Positions 1 through 6,866 of a DNA stretch of 7,936 nt are shown here, one piece after another. Position 1 is the stretch's first letter; each line of letters opens with the position of its first letter. The notes under the pieces are model-generated. The model worked only from the letters and a program-made list of their open reading frames with translations. It searched no databases and was not told the origin of the DNA. Where the stretch lies: the NCBI GenBank assembly GCA_023390695.1, contig JAEWCJ010000181.1:1-7936 (forward strand), written 5' to 3'. A program made the position numbers and the translations under genes. Source of the stretch: Pseudomonadota bacterium. GTDB taxonomy: Bacteria; Pseudomonadota; Alphaproteobacteria; Rhizobiales; Xanthobacteraceae.

Positions 1-293
1 GCCTGACGCGGCATCGCGCGCGGCGGGGCCGCCATGCGGGGGGCCGACATACGGGGCGGCGCGCTCATCCGCGGTGCGGACATGCGCGGCGGCGCACTCA
101 TGCGTGGCGCCGATATGCGGGGTGGGGCTGACATGCGGGGAGAGGGCATGGCGCGCGGTGCAGGAGCCGGGGGTGCGGCCGGAGCCGCACGTTGAACGCC
201 GCCGGGGCCTCCTCGCTGCGCATCGGCAGTGCCGGGCGCTGCACACAACGTCGCCGCCAGCGCCAAAGCTGCGATCGCACGCATTCCGACCAT
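1..293 (-). CDS. exported Pro/Met/Arg-rich repeat protein, partial (C-terminus beyond window)
   Basis: The reading frame runs leftward from ATG 293 for 97 codons without a stop and leaves the window at base 1, so the C-terminus is missing. Residues 1-25 look like a Sec signal peptide: a short n-region with Arg5, a hydrophobic Ala/Leu stretch at about 6-19, and a cleavage-like Ala-Asp-Ala before Gln26. After an Ala/Pro-rich spacer (about 35-50), residues 53-91 hold an 11-residue repeat built from RMSAPP and RMSAP units. I chose ATG 293 because AAGGGA lies 6 nt upstream; the in-frame ATG at 284 is placed less well. It diverges from the oxidoreductase gene at 429. I do not recognise a family. 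Similar low-complexity exported proteins occur in Hyphomicrobiales, but no function can be assigned; envelope or periplasmic location is inferred from the signal peptide only. Confidence 0.7.
   Translation of the reverse strand, partial: MVGMRAIAALALAATLCAAPGTADAQRGGPGGVQRAAPAAPPAPAPRAMPSPRMSAPPRISAPRMSAPPRMSAPRMSAPPRMSAPRMAAPPRAMPRQ
21..137 (-). repeat. 33-bp-period coding repeat (11-aa unit RMSAPP-RMSAP)
   Basis: This stretch encodes residues 53-91 of the exported protein starting at 293. Units at residues 53-63, 64-74 and 75-85 alternate a six-residue RMSAPP and a five-residue R(M/I)SAP; a fourth, degenerate unit starts at 86 with RMAAPP. The period is therefore 11 residues or 33 bp, with a strong half-period. 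Variation is at Met/Ile60 and Ala88. Such repeats commonly change copy number by slippage or recombination, which is an inference here. Confidence 0.85.
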
Positions 294-299
294 GACCGG

Positions 300-305
300 T
301 CCCTT
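300..305 (-). promoter_or_regulatory. ribosome binding site for the repeat protein
   Basis: On the minus strand this reads AAGGGA, 6 nt before ATG 293. It favours 293 over the ATG at 284, for which the spacing would be 15 nt. Confidence 0.5.
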
Positions 306-428
306 GCGAATCGCCCGTGGAAGTCGCCCCAATTGCCAACCGCGGGCTTGCCTTATTTGTTCCCAGCCTCAATGAATGCAGCCTGAATTCCAAATGCGGC
401 GAAAGCACGCGCCCGGAAAAGAGAAGAC

Positions 429-1523
429 ATGCAGGTATTGGTGATTGGCGCAGGCGTGGTCGGGCTCAGCGTTGCGCGCGCGGCGGCGCGCAAGGGCCAC
501 GATGTCATCGTTGCGGAAGCGGCCTCTGCCATCGGCACAGGAATTTCCTCGCGCAACAGCGAAGTCATTCATGCCGGCATGTATTATCCGACCGGCTCGC
601 GCCGTGCGCTGCATTGTCCGCGCGGCAACCGCATGTTGTACGCGTTCTGCGCATCCTATGGCGTCCCGCACAAGCGTTGCGGCAAGCTGATCGTTGCCAC
701 CAACGACGCCGAGCGTACGCGGCTCGAGCAGATCCACGCGCAAGGTCTGAAGAACGAGGTCGACGGGCTGGAATTCGTCGACGGCAATGCGGCGCGTGCG
801 ATGGAGCCGGCCCTGTCCTGCGTCGCGGCCTTGTGGTCGCCGTCCACCGGCATCATCGACGCGCATGCCTATATGCTGGCGCTGCAAGGCGACATTGAAG
901 CGCATGGCGGCGCGATCGCATTCAACACGCCGGTCGACCGGCTCTCGACCGACGGCAAATCCTGGCAGGTGCGTTTCGGCGGCGACGAGCCGGGTGTGCT
1001 CGACGTCGATGCGGTGATCAACTGCGCGGGGCTCGGCGCGCAGAAGGTCGCGCGCAATGTCGAAGGTTATCCGCTGCAACGCGTTCCGCGGCTCGTGCTC
1101 GCGAAGGGAAATTACTTCAGCTATTCCGGGCGTCCGGTCTTCTCGCGGCTGATCTATCCGACGCCGGTGGATGGCGGGCTCGGCGTGCACGTCACGCTCG
1201 ATCTCGCCGGCCGCATGCGCTTCGGTCCGGATGTCGAGTGGATCGAAAAGGAGAATTATGAGGTCGATCCATCACGCGCCGAGTCGTTCTATGCGCGTAT
1301 CCGTACCTATTGGCCTGCGCTTGCCGACGGCACCTTGATTCCCGATTATTGCGGCATCCGCCCGAAGCTGACCGGACCCGGCGAGCCGGCTGCGGATTTC
1401 ATGATCGAGACGCCGGCCGATCACCGGATGCCGGGGCTGGTGAACCTGTTCGGAATCGAATCGCCCGGCCTCACCTCGTCGCTGTCGCTGGCAGACGAAG
1501 TGGTGTCCTATCTGGAGACTTGA
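429..1523 (+). CDS. FAD-dependent oxidoreductase, L-2-hydroxyglutarate oxidase (LhgO/L2HGDH)-like
   Basis: A 364-residue flavoprotein of the D-amino-acid-oxidase fold. Seen: an N-terminal Rossmann dinucleotide motif GAGVVG at residues 7-12 with acidic Glu30 at the end of the second strand, placed to bind the FAD ribose; a segment SSRNSEVIHAGMYYPTGS at about 40-57 closely resembling the LhgO/L2HGDH signature (E. coli has HNSGVIHAGVYYTPGS); and a C-terminal GIESPGLTSSL segment typical of this family. Known for the family: oxidation of L-2-hydroxyglutarate to 2-oxoglutarate with electrons passed to the quinone pool. The protein is shorter than E. coli LhgO (about 420 residues), so substrate could be another 2-hydroxyacid. 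No transmembrane segment is evident. ATG 429 follows a purine-rich stretch at 415-427. The gene stands alone on this strand, and its last 16 bp overlap the convergent gene that starts at 2254. Confidence 0.85.
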   Translation: MQVLVIGAGVVGLSVARAAARKGHDVIVAEAASAIGTGISSRNSEVIHAGMYYPTGSRRALHCPRGNRMLYAFCASYGVPHKRCGKLIVATNDAERTRLEQIHAQGLKNEVDGLEFVDGNAARAMEPALSCVAALWSPSTGIIDAHAYMLALQGDIEAHGGAIAFNTPVDRLSTDGKSWQVRFGGDEPGVLDVDAVINCAGLGAQKVARNVEGYPLQRVPRLVLAKGNYFSYSGRPVFSRLIYPTPVDGGLGVHVTLDLAGRMRFGPDVEWIEKENYEVDPSRAESFYARIRTYWPALADGTLIPDYCGIRPKLTGPGEPAADFMIETPADHRMPGLVNLFGIESPGLTSSLSLADEVVSYLET

Positions 1524-2254
1524 GGACGCAGGTTGCCGGTCGGCTGAGACGGCCTCACCGGCTCGTAGCCGGGAATGTCGTCGCCGGCTTCGCTGTCTTG
1601 TGACGGCGCGACCTTCACTTCCGAAAGCCGCCGGCGCATTTCGCCGGTGATCGGCGTGAAGGCGAGATCGCCGTCGCGCCGGCCGATGACCTGCATCAGG
1701 CTCTTGTTGGTGGCGACGATATCGCCGGGCCGCAGGGTGGGGTCATCCCGGACATCGATGCGCGCGAGACCGAACGGATCCTTGCCGTTGCAGGTGCATC
1801 CATCGACCAGCTTGTCGCGATAGAGGAAGGCGTTGGGCAATTCGCGATAACTGCGGCCGTCGCTGGAATGGGCATAGTCGATCTTGCTGCCCATGAAGAC
1901 CCTGGTTTGTGCGGCGGGGCAGAAGGCGCTGCAGACCTCGGCCGGATTGGCCGAGCGGATCGGGAAGAAACGGCCGTCGCAGGTGCGCACGCAATAGGCG
2001 ACCGAGGGGCCGCCGCCATAATCGCCACGCGGTCCGTCCGGATGGTCATAGCCAGGATAGGCGTGGCCGGGATAGGCATGTCCCGGCTCGGGATAGGCCG
2101 GAGGCGGCGGAGGTGCAGCACGGCGGAAGCCGCCGAACAGCAGATCGAAGAAGTTTTGCGCCGCTGCCGGCGCGGGGCTGATCAGGAGGCCGGCGGCAAG
2201 TGCGGCCGCCGCCAGGAGGCTGGGGCGCACAAATATTCGCGGAGAGCTATACAC
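1508..2254 (-). CDS. exported DUF2865-type protein of unknown function
   Basis: A 248-residue protein starting with GTG. Residues 1-32 form a likely signal peptide (Arg6 and Arg10, hydrophobic Ala/Leu run at about 13-25, Ala-Ala-Ala before Gln33). Residues 48-75 are low-complexity: a run of prolines followed by short HAYPG repeats. The conserved body, about 84-182, contains six cysteines in pairs: Cys88/Cys92, Cys108/Cys112 and Cys153/Cys155, in contexts such as CVRTCDGRFFPI and GCTCNG. I recognise this arrangement as DUF2865, a family I associate with Hyphomicrobiales; its function is unknown. Paired cysteines in an exported protein suggest disulfides or metal binding (inference). GTG 2254 is chosen over the GTG at residue 9 because AAGGGG lies 8 nt upstream and the longer form gives a better signal-peptide n-region. 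The tail (about 217-248) is polar and probably disordered. It is convergent with, and overlaps by 16 bp, the oxidoreductase gene ending at 1523. Confidence 0.82.
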   Translation of the reverse strand: MYSSPRIFVRPSLLAAAALAAGLLISPAPAAAQNFFDLLFGGFRRAAPPPPPAYPEPGHAYPGHAYPGYDHPDGPRGDYGGGPSVAYCVRTCDGRFFPIRSANPAEVCSAFCPAAQTRVFMGSKIDYAHSSDGRSYRELPNAFLYRDKLVDGCTCNGKDPFGLARIDVRDDPTLRPGDIVATNKSLMQVIGRRDGDLAFTPITGEMRRRLSEVKVAPSQDSEAGDDIPGYEPVRPSQPTGNLRPQVSR

Positions 2255-2262
2255 GTTCGAAT

Positions 2263-2268
2263 CCCCTT
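2263..2268 (-). promoter_or_regulatory. ribosome binding site deciding the GTG start at 2254
   Basis: The minus strand reads AAGGGG, 8 nt before GTG 2254. This is the main reason to accept a GTG start, as no ATG is positioned to give a complete signal peptide. The rest of the 164-bp gap (2255-2418) shows only a short CGCGG/CCGCG inverted repeat without a following T-run, and no promoter I can defend. Confidence 0.55.
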
Positions 2269-2418
2269 CGCACGCACACGTCGCGCATCCCGGTCAACGC
2301 GGGCTCCGCGGAAAAGGTTGCGTTCCCGCATATGTCGGCCGCAGCCGCCCCAAGTTCATCCGGGACGAGCCTAGCGGACTGCTCTTAACAGCGGGTGACG
2401 GCAGGAGTGCGGCGGGAA

Positions 2419-3015
2419 TCAGCCATTGAGGAACTCGGATGCGCGGTACAGGGCGCGGAACTCGATACCGGCGCCCTTGAAGGTCTCGTCGGCACCTTCC
2501 TCGCGGTCGACGATGGTGAGCACGAGGGCGATCTCGCCTCCGGCGTCCTTCACCGCATCGACGGCCTTGATCGCCGACCCGCCCGTAGTGGTCACGTCCT
2601 CCACCACGACGACGCGCTTGCCCTTGAGGCTTTCGCCGGGTGCCAGCCCCTCGACCGACAGCTTGGCACCGTGTTCCTTCGGCTTCTTGCGCACGAAGAA
2701 GCCCTGGATCGGCTTTCCTCTCTGGAAACTGCGCTGGGCGATCGCACCGGCAATCGGCACCGCGCCCATTTCCAGCCCGCCCACGTAATCGATCCGGTCA
2801 TTCGCCAGCGCCTCGACGGTGAGTTCCGCGAGCAGCGCGGCGCCTTCGGCATCGAGCATGGTCGGTTTCAGGTTGAAATAGAAATTGCTGGTGCGGCCGG
2901 AGGCGAGCTTGATCTCGCCGCGCCCGAAGGAGCGGTTGCGGATGATTTCGGCAAGGCGGGTGCGCGAGTCCATGCCCGATACTTTCATGTTGGCGGTTGT
3001 CGTCATCCGCGTCAT
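2419..3015 (-). CDS. pyrE: orotate phosphoribosyltransferase
   Basis: PyrE transfers phosphoribose from PRPP to orotate to give orotidine 5'-monophosphate, the fifth step of de novo pyrimidine synthesis, in the cytoplasm. The type I phosphoribosyltransferase PRPP motif [14 protein letters not shown] is at residues 135-148 with the Glu139-Asp140 pair. The flexible catalytic loop [11 protein letters not shown] is at 106-116, and [13 protein letters not shown] near 29-41 matches the N-terminal region of the family. The longest form from ATG 3015 is 198 residues. In-frame ATGs at 3006, 2988 and 2973 would give 195, 189 and 184 residues. None has a good Shine-Dalgarno sequence, and homologues I know from related bacteria are about 187 residues, so 2988 may be the true start. 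It lies 42 bp after the glutathione S-transferase gene on the same strand and could be co-transcribed with it. Confidence 0.95.
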   Translation of the reverse strand: MTRMTTTANMKVSGMDSRTRLAEIIRNRSFGRGEIKLASGRTSNFYFNLKPTMLDAEGAALLAELTVEALANDRIDYVGGLEMGAVPIAGAIAQRSFQRGKPIQGFFVRKKPKEHGAKLSVEGLAPGESLKGKRVVVVEDVTTTGGSAIKAVDAVKDAGGEIALVLTIVDREEGADETFKGAGIEFRALYRASEFLNG

Positions 3016-3057
3016 GCCCCGGTTGTCATGCGAATTGCAAGCCCTGCCGGTAGGCTC

Positions 3058-3765
3058 CTACGCCGGCCGCTTCGGAATCTCGAGACCGCGTTGCACGGCC
3101 GGCCGGGCAAGACCCGCCTCCAGCCAGCGCGGGACTTCCTTCAGCTTGTCGAATTCGACCAGGTCGCGCGCGCCGTAAAAGCCGACCAGATTGCGCACCC
3201 AGCCCAGCATCGAGATGTCGGCGATGGTGAAGTCATCGTCCATGATCCATTGCCGGCCTTTCAGGCGCGTCTCCACGACGCCGAGCAGGCGCTTGGATTC
3301 GTCGACGTAGCGTTTGAGCGGCCGCTTGTCCTCGTAATCCTTGCCTGCGAACTTGTTGAAGAAGCCGACCTGCCCGAACATCGGTCCGATGCCGCCCATC
3401 TGGAAAAATACCCACTGCATGGTTTCATAGCGCCGCGCCGGATCGGACGGCGCGAGCTGGCCGGTCTTATCTGCGAGATAGCCGAGGATCGCGCCGGACT
3501 CCCACAGACCGAGCGGCTTTCCGCCGGGGCCGTTGGGATCGATGATGGCAGGGATTTTCCCGTTCGGATTCAGCGACAGGAATTCCGGCGTCCAGCTTTC
3601 ATTCTTGGTGATGTCGACGGCATGCGCCTCATAGGGCAGGCCGATTTCCTCAAGCGCGATCGAGACCTTCACGCCGTTCGGCGTCGGGAAGGAATAAAGC
3701 TGAAGGCGATCGGGATGTTTCGCGGGCCAGCGTTTGGTGATGGCGAAGGCGGAGAGGTCTGTCAT
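3058..3765 (-). CDS. glutathione S-transferase family protein, YfcG/YghU (nu-class)-like
   Basis: A 235-residue cytosolic GST-fold protein. The N-terminal thioredoxin-like domain (about 20-100) contains TPNG at residues 28-31, the glutathione-activating Thr/Asn signature of YfcG and YghU in place of a catalytic Tyr, Ser or Cys; NPNGKIPAIID at 66-76 with the cis-Pro; and ESGAIL at 89-94, which contacts the glutathione gamma-glutamyl group. The helical C-terminal domain carries QMGGIGPMFGQ and FTIADISMLGWV segments of the same subfamily. Known for that subfamily: disulfide-bond reductase or organic peroxide reduction with glutathione, and weak classical transferase activity. The frame is open back to 3861, but I use ATG 3765 because CTTCTT complement (AAGAAG) precedes it by 8 nt, homologues begin here (MTDLSAF), and the extra 32 residues translate a palindromic repeat and the polA end. 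It sits between polA (77 bp upstream) and pyrE (42 bp downstream). Confidence 0.9.
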   Translation of the reverse strand: MTDLSAFAITKRWPAKHPDRLQLYSFPTPNGVKVSIALEEIGLPYEAHAVDITKNESWTPEFLSLNPNGKIPAIIDPNGPGGKPLGLWESGAILGYLADKTGQLAPSDPARRYETMQWVFFQMGGIGPMFGQVGFFNKFAGKDYEDKRPLKRYVDESKRLLGVVETRLKGRQWIMDDDFTIADISMLGWVRNLVGFYGARDLVEFDKLKEVPRWLEAGLARPAVQRGLEIPKRPA

Positions 3766-3773
3766 GGGATCTG

Positions 3774-3779
3774 CTTCTT
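3774..3779 (-). promoter_or_regulatory. ribosome binding site for the glutathione S-transferase
   Basis: The minus strand reads AAGAAG, 8 nt before ATG 3765. It is a modest match, but it supports this start over the longer open frame that begins at 3861. Confidence 0.4.
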
Positions 3780-3802
3780 TTATATTCAAACGTTCTGGGT
3801 CG

Positions 3803-3816
3803 CCCGCTTTCGCGGG
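3803..3816. repeat. palindromic hairpin CCCGC-TTTC-GCGGG between polA and the GST gene
   Basis: A five-base-pair perfect stem with a four-base loop, flanked by CTGGGT on the left (3795-3800), resembles a dispersed palindromic repeat found in many proteobacterial genomes (core CCCGCnnnnGCGGG). A related copy is at 6937-6965. No T-run follows on either strand, so an intrinsic terminator is unlikely. In the polA-GST transcript it could act as an intercistronic stem-loop (inference). Confidence 0.6.
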
Positions 3817-3842
3817 ACGAGCGGTCGGTATATGTCGCCGAT

Positions 3843-6800
3843 CTAATGCGCTTCGTCCCAATTGTCGGCGGCGCGGGCATCGACCTTCAGCGGCACATGC
3901 AGCTGCACGGCGGGATGCGGCGCGTCCTCCATCACCGCCTTCACCACCGGCAGCGTCTTGGCGACTTCCGTCTCCGGCACTTCGAAAATCAGTTCGTCAT
4001 GCACCTGCAGCAGCATCTTCGCGGAGAGCTTGGCTTTCGCGAGCGCGTCTTCCATGCGGATCATCGCCCGCCGGATGATGTCGGCGGCTGAGCCTTGCAG
4101 GCGGGCATTGATGGCGGCGCGTTCGTTGAAGGCGCGCAGCGAAGGATTGCTCGCCTTGATGTCCGGGTAATGGCATTTGCGGCCGAACAGCGTCTCCACA
4201 TAGCCGTTGGCGCGGCAGAATTCGCGTGTCTCGTCCATGTAGTCGCGGATGCCGGGGAAGCGCTCGAAATATTTCTTGATGTAGGCGCCGGCCTCCTCAC
4301 GCGGGATGCCGAGCTGGTTGGCGAGGCCGAAGGCGGAGATGCCGTAGATGATGCCGAAATTGATCGCCTTGGCGCGGCGGCGCACGTCACCCGGCATGTC
4401 CTTCACCGGCACGCCGAACATTTCCGACGCGGTCAAGGCGTGAATGTCGATGCCGTCCAGGAAGGCCTGGCGCAGCACCGGCACGTTGGCGACTTCCGCC
4501 AGGAGGCGCAGTTCGATCTGCGAATAGTCGGCGGAGACCAGCTTGTTGCCGGGCGCGGCCACAAAGGCGCGGCGGATCTTGCGGCCCTGTTCGTTGCGCA
4601 CCGGAATATTCTGCAGATTGGGTTCGGACGACGACAGCCGGCCGGTGGTGGTCGCGGCCAGCGCGTAGCTCGTGTGCACGCGCTGGGTGCGCGGATCGAT
4701 ATGATTGGGCAGCGCGTCGGTATAGGTCGAGCGGAGCTTCGAGACCTGACGCCAGTCGAGAATTTTCTGCGGCAATTCGTGACCGGCTTCGGCGAGATCC
4801 TCCAGCACCGAGGCGGAGGTGGACCAGGCGCCGGTCTTGGTCTTGCTGCCCCCGGGCAGGCCGAATTTGCCGAACAGGACGTCGCCAAGCTGTTTCGGGC
4901 TGCCGGGATTGATGGATTCGCCGGCGAGCTTCTGGATTTCGCTTTCCAGGCGGGCGCTTTCCTTCGCGAAATCGCCGGAGAGCCGTGCCAGTTCCTGACG
5001 GTCGACGGAGATGCCGCGCTGCTCCATGCGCGCCAGCACCGGCACCATCGGGCGTTCGAGCGTCTCGTAGACGTTGCTCATGCCTTCGGCGGCGAGCCGC
5101 GGCTTCAGAAGGTGCCACAAGCGCATGATGACGTCGGCAACTTCCGCTGCGTATTCGGCGGCCTTGCCGATGTCGGTGTGTTCGAAGCGGACCTGCGACT
5201 TGCCGGAGCCCACCACCTCGTTGAGCGGGATCGGCTTGTGCCCCAGCCACGCCTGCGCCAGCGCGCCAAGATCGTGGCTGTGTTTGCCGGCGTCCAGCAC
5301 GTAGGACATCAGCATGGTGTCGTCGTAGGGGGTGGTGACAATGCCGCGCATGGACAAAATCTGCCATGCGAACTTCATGTCCTGGCCGATCTTGAGCACG
5401 CCGGAATGCTCAAGCAGCGGCTTGATGGCGTCGAGCGCCTCCTTTTCCGGGATCTGATGTTCGGCAAGGCCTTCGTCGAACAGGCCTTCTCCCGCGGCGG
5501 GCGCGCGGTGCGCGAGCGGGACATAGCAGGCCTGGTTGGGGCCGATCGACAGCGAAAAGCCGCACAGCCGCGCCTGCATCGGGTCGAGACTGTTGGCGGC
5601 GACGCTGACGGCAACGACGCCGCGCTCGAGCGCGTGTTCGATCCAGGCTTTCAGGCGGGCCAGATCGCGCACGGTCTCGTATGCGTTGCGGTCGAAGGGC
5701 ATGGCGCGCATCTTTTCCGCGCGCGCGGCGGCCAGCGACACCGGCGTCAGCACGGCCTGATCCGGACCGGCGCCCTTGCGCTCGGGCTTCTGCCGCATCT
5801 CGCCGCCGACCAGCGGCAGCATGCCGGAGGGCAACGGTGCGGCGACGGGTTCCGCCACGGCCGCCGGCGTCGCGGCGGCACCCGCACTCAGCCGCGCATC
5901 CGCAGCGATCTGCGCGGCATCGATCTCGGCCGCCTCCGCGACCCGCCGCGTCAGCGTGGTGAATTCCATCGCCTTCAGAAATGCGACGAGCTTCTTGTAG
6001 TCGGGCTCATGCACCGCCAGCTCTTCGACCGGCACATCGAGCGCAACATTCTGGTCCAGCGTGACGAGGCGCTTGGACAACCGCGCCTGCTCGGCATTGT
6101 CGATCAGCGTCTGCCGGCGTTTCTCCTGCTTGATCTCGCCGGCACGCGCGAGCAGCGTTTCCAGATCGCCATATTCGCCGATCAGTTGCGCGGCGGTTTT
6201 CACGCCGATGCCGGGCACGCCGGGCACGTTGTCGGTGGAATCGCCGATCAGCGACTGCACTTCGATGACTTTCTCCGGCGGCACGCCGAATTTCTCGATC
6301 ACCTCGGGGCGGCCGATCTTCTTGTCCTTCATCGTGTCGTACATGATCACGCAGTCGTTGATGAGCTGCATGAGGTCCTTGTCGGACGCCACGATGGTCA
6401 TGGTCGCGCCCGCTTCGCAGGCGATGCGGGAATAGGTGGCGATCAGGTCGTCGGCCTCGTAGCCGGCCTGTTCAAGCGAGGGCAGGTCGAAGGCCTTCAC
6501 CGCTTCCCGGATCAGGCCGAATTGCGGGATGAGATCCGCCGGCGCGTCCGGGCGATGCGCCTTGTATTGCGGATAGAAATCGGTGCGGAAGGTCTTTTCC
6601 GACTTGTCGAACACGACCGCCAGATGTGTCGGCCGCTCTTCCGGCTTCATGTCGCGCAACAGCTTCCACAGCATGTTGCAGAAGCCGAGCACGGCATTGA
6701 CCTGCAGTCCGTCGGACTTGCGGGTCAGCGGCGGCAGCGCGTGATAGGCGCGGAAAATGTAGGACGAACCGTCCACCAGAAAGACGTGATCGCCCTTCTT

Positions 6801-6866
6801 GAGGCCGGAGGTGGATGCGGCTTTCGCGGCGGGCTTGGTCTTTGCGGCGGATTTGGCTGTCGGCAT
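3843..6866 (-). CDS. polA: DNA polymerase I with a catalytically degenerate 3'-5' exonuclease domain
   Basis: This 1007-residue family A polymerase fills gaps in excision repair and Okazaki fragment processing. A Lys/Ala-rich tail of about 25 residues precedes the 5'-nuclease domain (about 26-320), which keeps LVDGSSYIFRAYH with Asp32, FDKSEKTFR, EADD, SDKD (Asp162) and GDSTDN. An Ala/Pro-rich linker follows (about 330-385). The 3'-5' exonuclease fold (about 410-600) aligns, but its metal ligands are Ser421, Ala423, Ala500 and Val576. The polymerase domain is intact: motif A DYSQIELR with Asp780, motif B with Lys833, Phe837 and Tyr841, and motif C QVHDELIFEV with Asp957. The distance Asp780-Asp957 (177) equals that in E. 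coli (705-882). Overall length exceeds E. coli's 928 by the tail, the linker and a roughly 10-residue insertion in the exonuclease domain. ATG 6866 is chosen by homology; it lacks a clear Shine-Dalgarno. A TTG at 6926 would extend it by 20 residues, but its AGAGG is too close. Phe837 predicts discrimination against dideoxynucleotides. Confidence 0.97.
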   Translation of the reverse strand: MPTAKSAAKTKPAAKAASTSGLKKGDHVFLVDGSSYIFRAYHALPPLTRKSDGLQVNAVLGFCNMLWKLLRDMKPEERPTHLAVVFDKSEKTFRTDFYPQYKAHRPDAPADLIPQFGLIREAVKAFDLPSLEQAGYEADDLIATYSRIACEAGATMTIVASDKDLMQLINDCVIMYDTMKDKKIGRPEVIEKFGVPPEKVIEVQSLIGDSTDNVPGVPGIGVKTAAQLIGEYGDLETLLARAGEIKQEKRRQTLIDNAEQARLSKRLVTLDQNVALDVPVEELAVHEPDYKKLVAFLKAMEFTTLTRRVAEAAEIDAAQIAADARLSAGAAATPAAVAEPVAAPLPSGMLPLVGGEMRQKPERKGAGPDQAVLTPVSLAAARAEKMRAMPFDRNAYETVRDLARLKAWIEHALERGVVAVSVAANSLDPMQARLCGFSLSIGPNQACYVPLAHRAPAAGEGLFDEGLAEHQIPEKEALDAIKPLLEHSGVLKIGQDMKFAWQILSMRGIVTTPYDDTMLMSYVLDAGKHSHDLGALAQAWLGHKPIPLNEVVGSGKSQVRFEHTDIGKAAEYAAEVADVIMRLWHLLKPRLAAEGMSNVYETLERPMVPVLARMEQRGISVDRQELARLSGDFAKESARLESEIQKLAGESINPGSPKQLGDVLFGKFGLPGGSKTKTGAWSTSASVLEDLAEAGHELPQKILDWRQVSKLRSTYTDALPNHIDPRTQRVHTSYALAATTTGRLSSSEPNLQNIPVRNEQGRKIRRAFVAAPGNKLVSADYSQIELRLLAEVANVPVLRQAFLDGIDIHALTASEMFGVPVKDMPGDVRRRAKAINFGIIYGISAFGLANQLGIPREEAGAYIKKYFERFPGIRDYMDETREFCRANGYVETLFGRKCHYPDIKASNPSLRAFNERAAINARLQGSAADIIRRAMIRMEDALAKAKLSAKMLLQVHDELIFEVPETEVAKTLPVVKAVMEDAPHPAVQLHVPLKVDARAADNWDEAH
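5139..5606 (-). other. degenerate proofreading active site within PolA (Exo I to Exo III)
   Basis: Sites of the four metal-binding residues were read codon by codon. AGC at 5604-5606 gives Ser421 for E. coli Asp355; GCC at 5598-5600 gives Ala423 for Glu357; GCA at 5367-5369 gives Ala500 for Asp424; GTT at 5139-5141 gives Val576 for Asp501. The flanks align clearly (NSLDPMQA after Exo I, GQDMKF at Exo II, EYAAEVADV at Exo III), and Tyr572 at the position of Tyr497 is kept. The frame is open throughout, so this is substitution and not truncation. Confidence 0.88.

Noticed and set aside
34..195. Rightward frame resembling a pentapeptide-repeat protein (units like GADMRGGALMRG)
   Set aside because: It is the antisense reading of the RMSAPP repeat. 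It is short, bounded by a TGA at 4-6, and has no ribosome binding site, whereas the leftward frame has a signal peptide and AAGGGA before its start.
2296..2320. Possible terminator after pyrE (CGCGG/CCGCG inverted repeat)
   Set aside because: The stem is only 5 bp with a 3-base loop, lies about 100 bp past the pyrE stop, and has no T-run in the pyrE transcription direction.
3042..3055. Small inverted repeat in the GST-pyrE gap
   Set aside because: The arms are short with a mismatch and there is no T-run, so it is not a convincing terminator or operator.
2395..3846. A 483-codon open frame antisense to pyrE and the GST gene
   Set aside because: It is also in register with both real genes and is explained by the same codon avoidance; no homologous motifs are seen in it.
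3766..3861. A 32-residue N-terminal extension of the GST
   Set aside because: It overlaps the polA stop and translates the palindromic repeat (reading RPAKAGDPE). ATG 3765 has a ribosome binding site and matches the family start.
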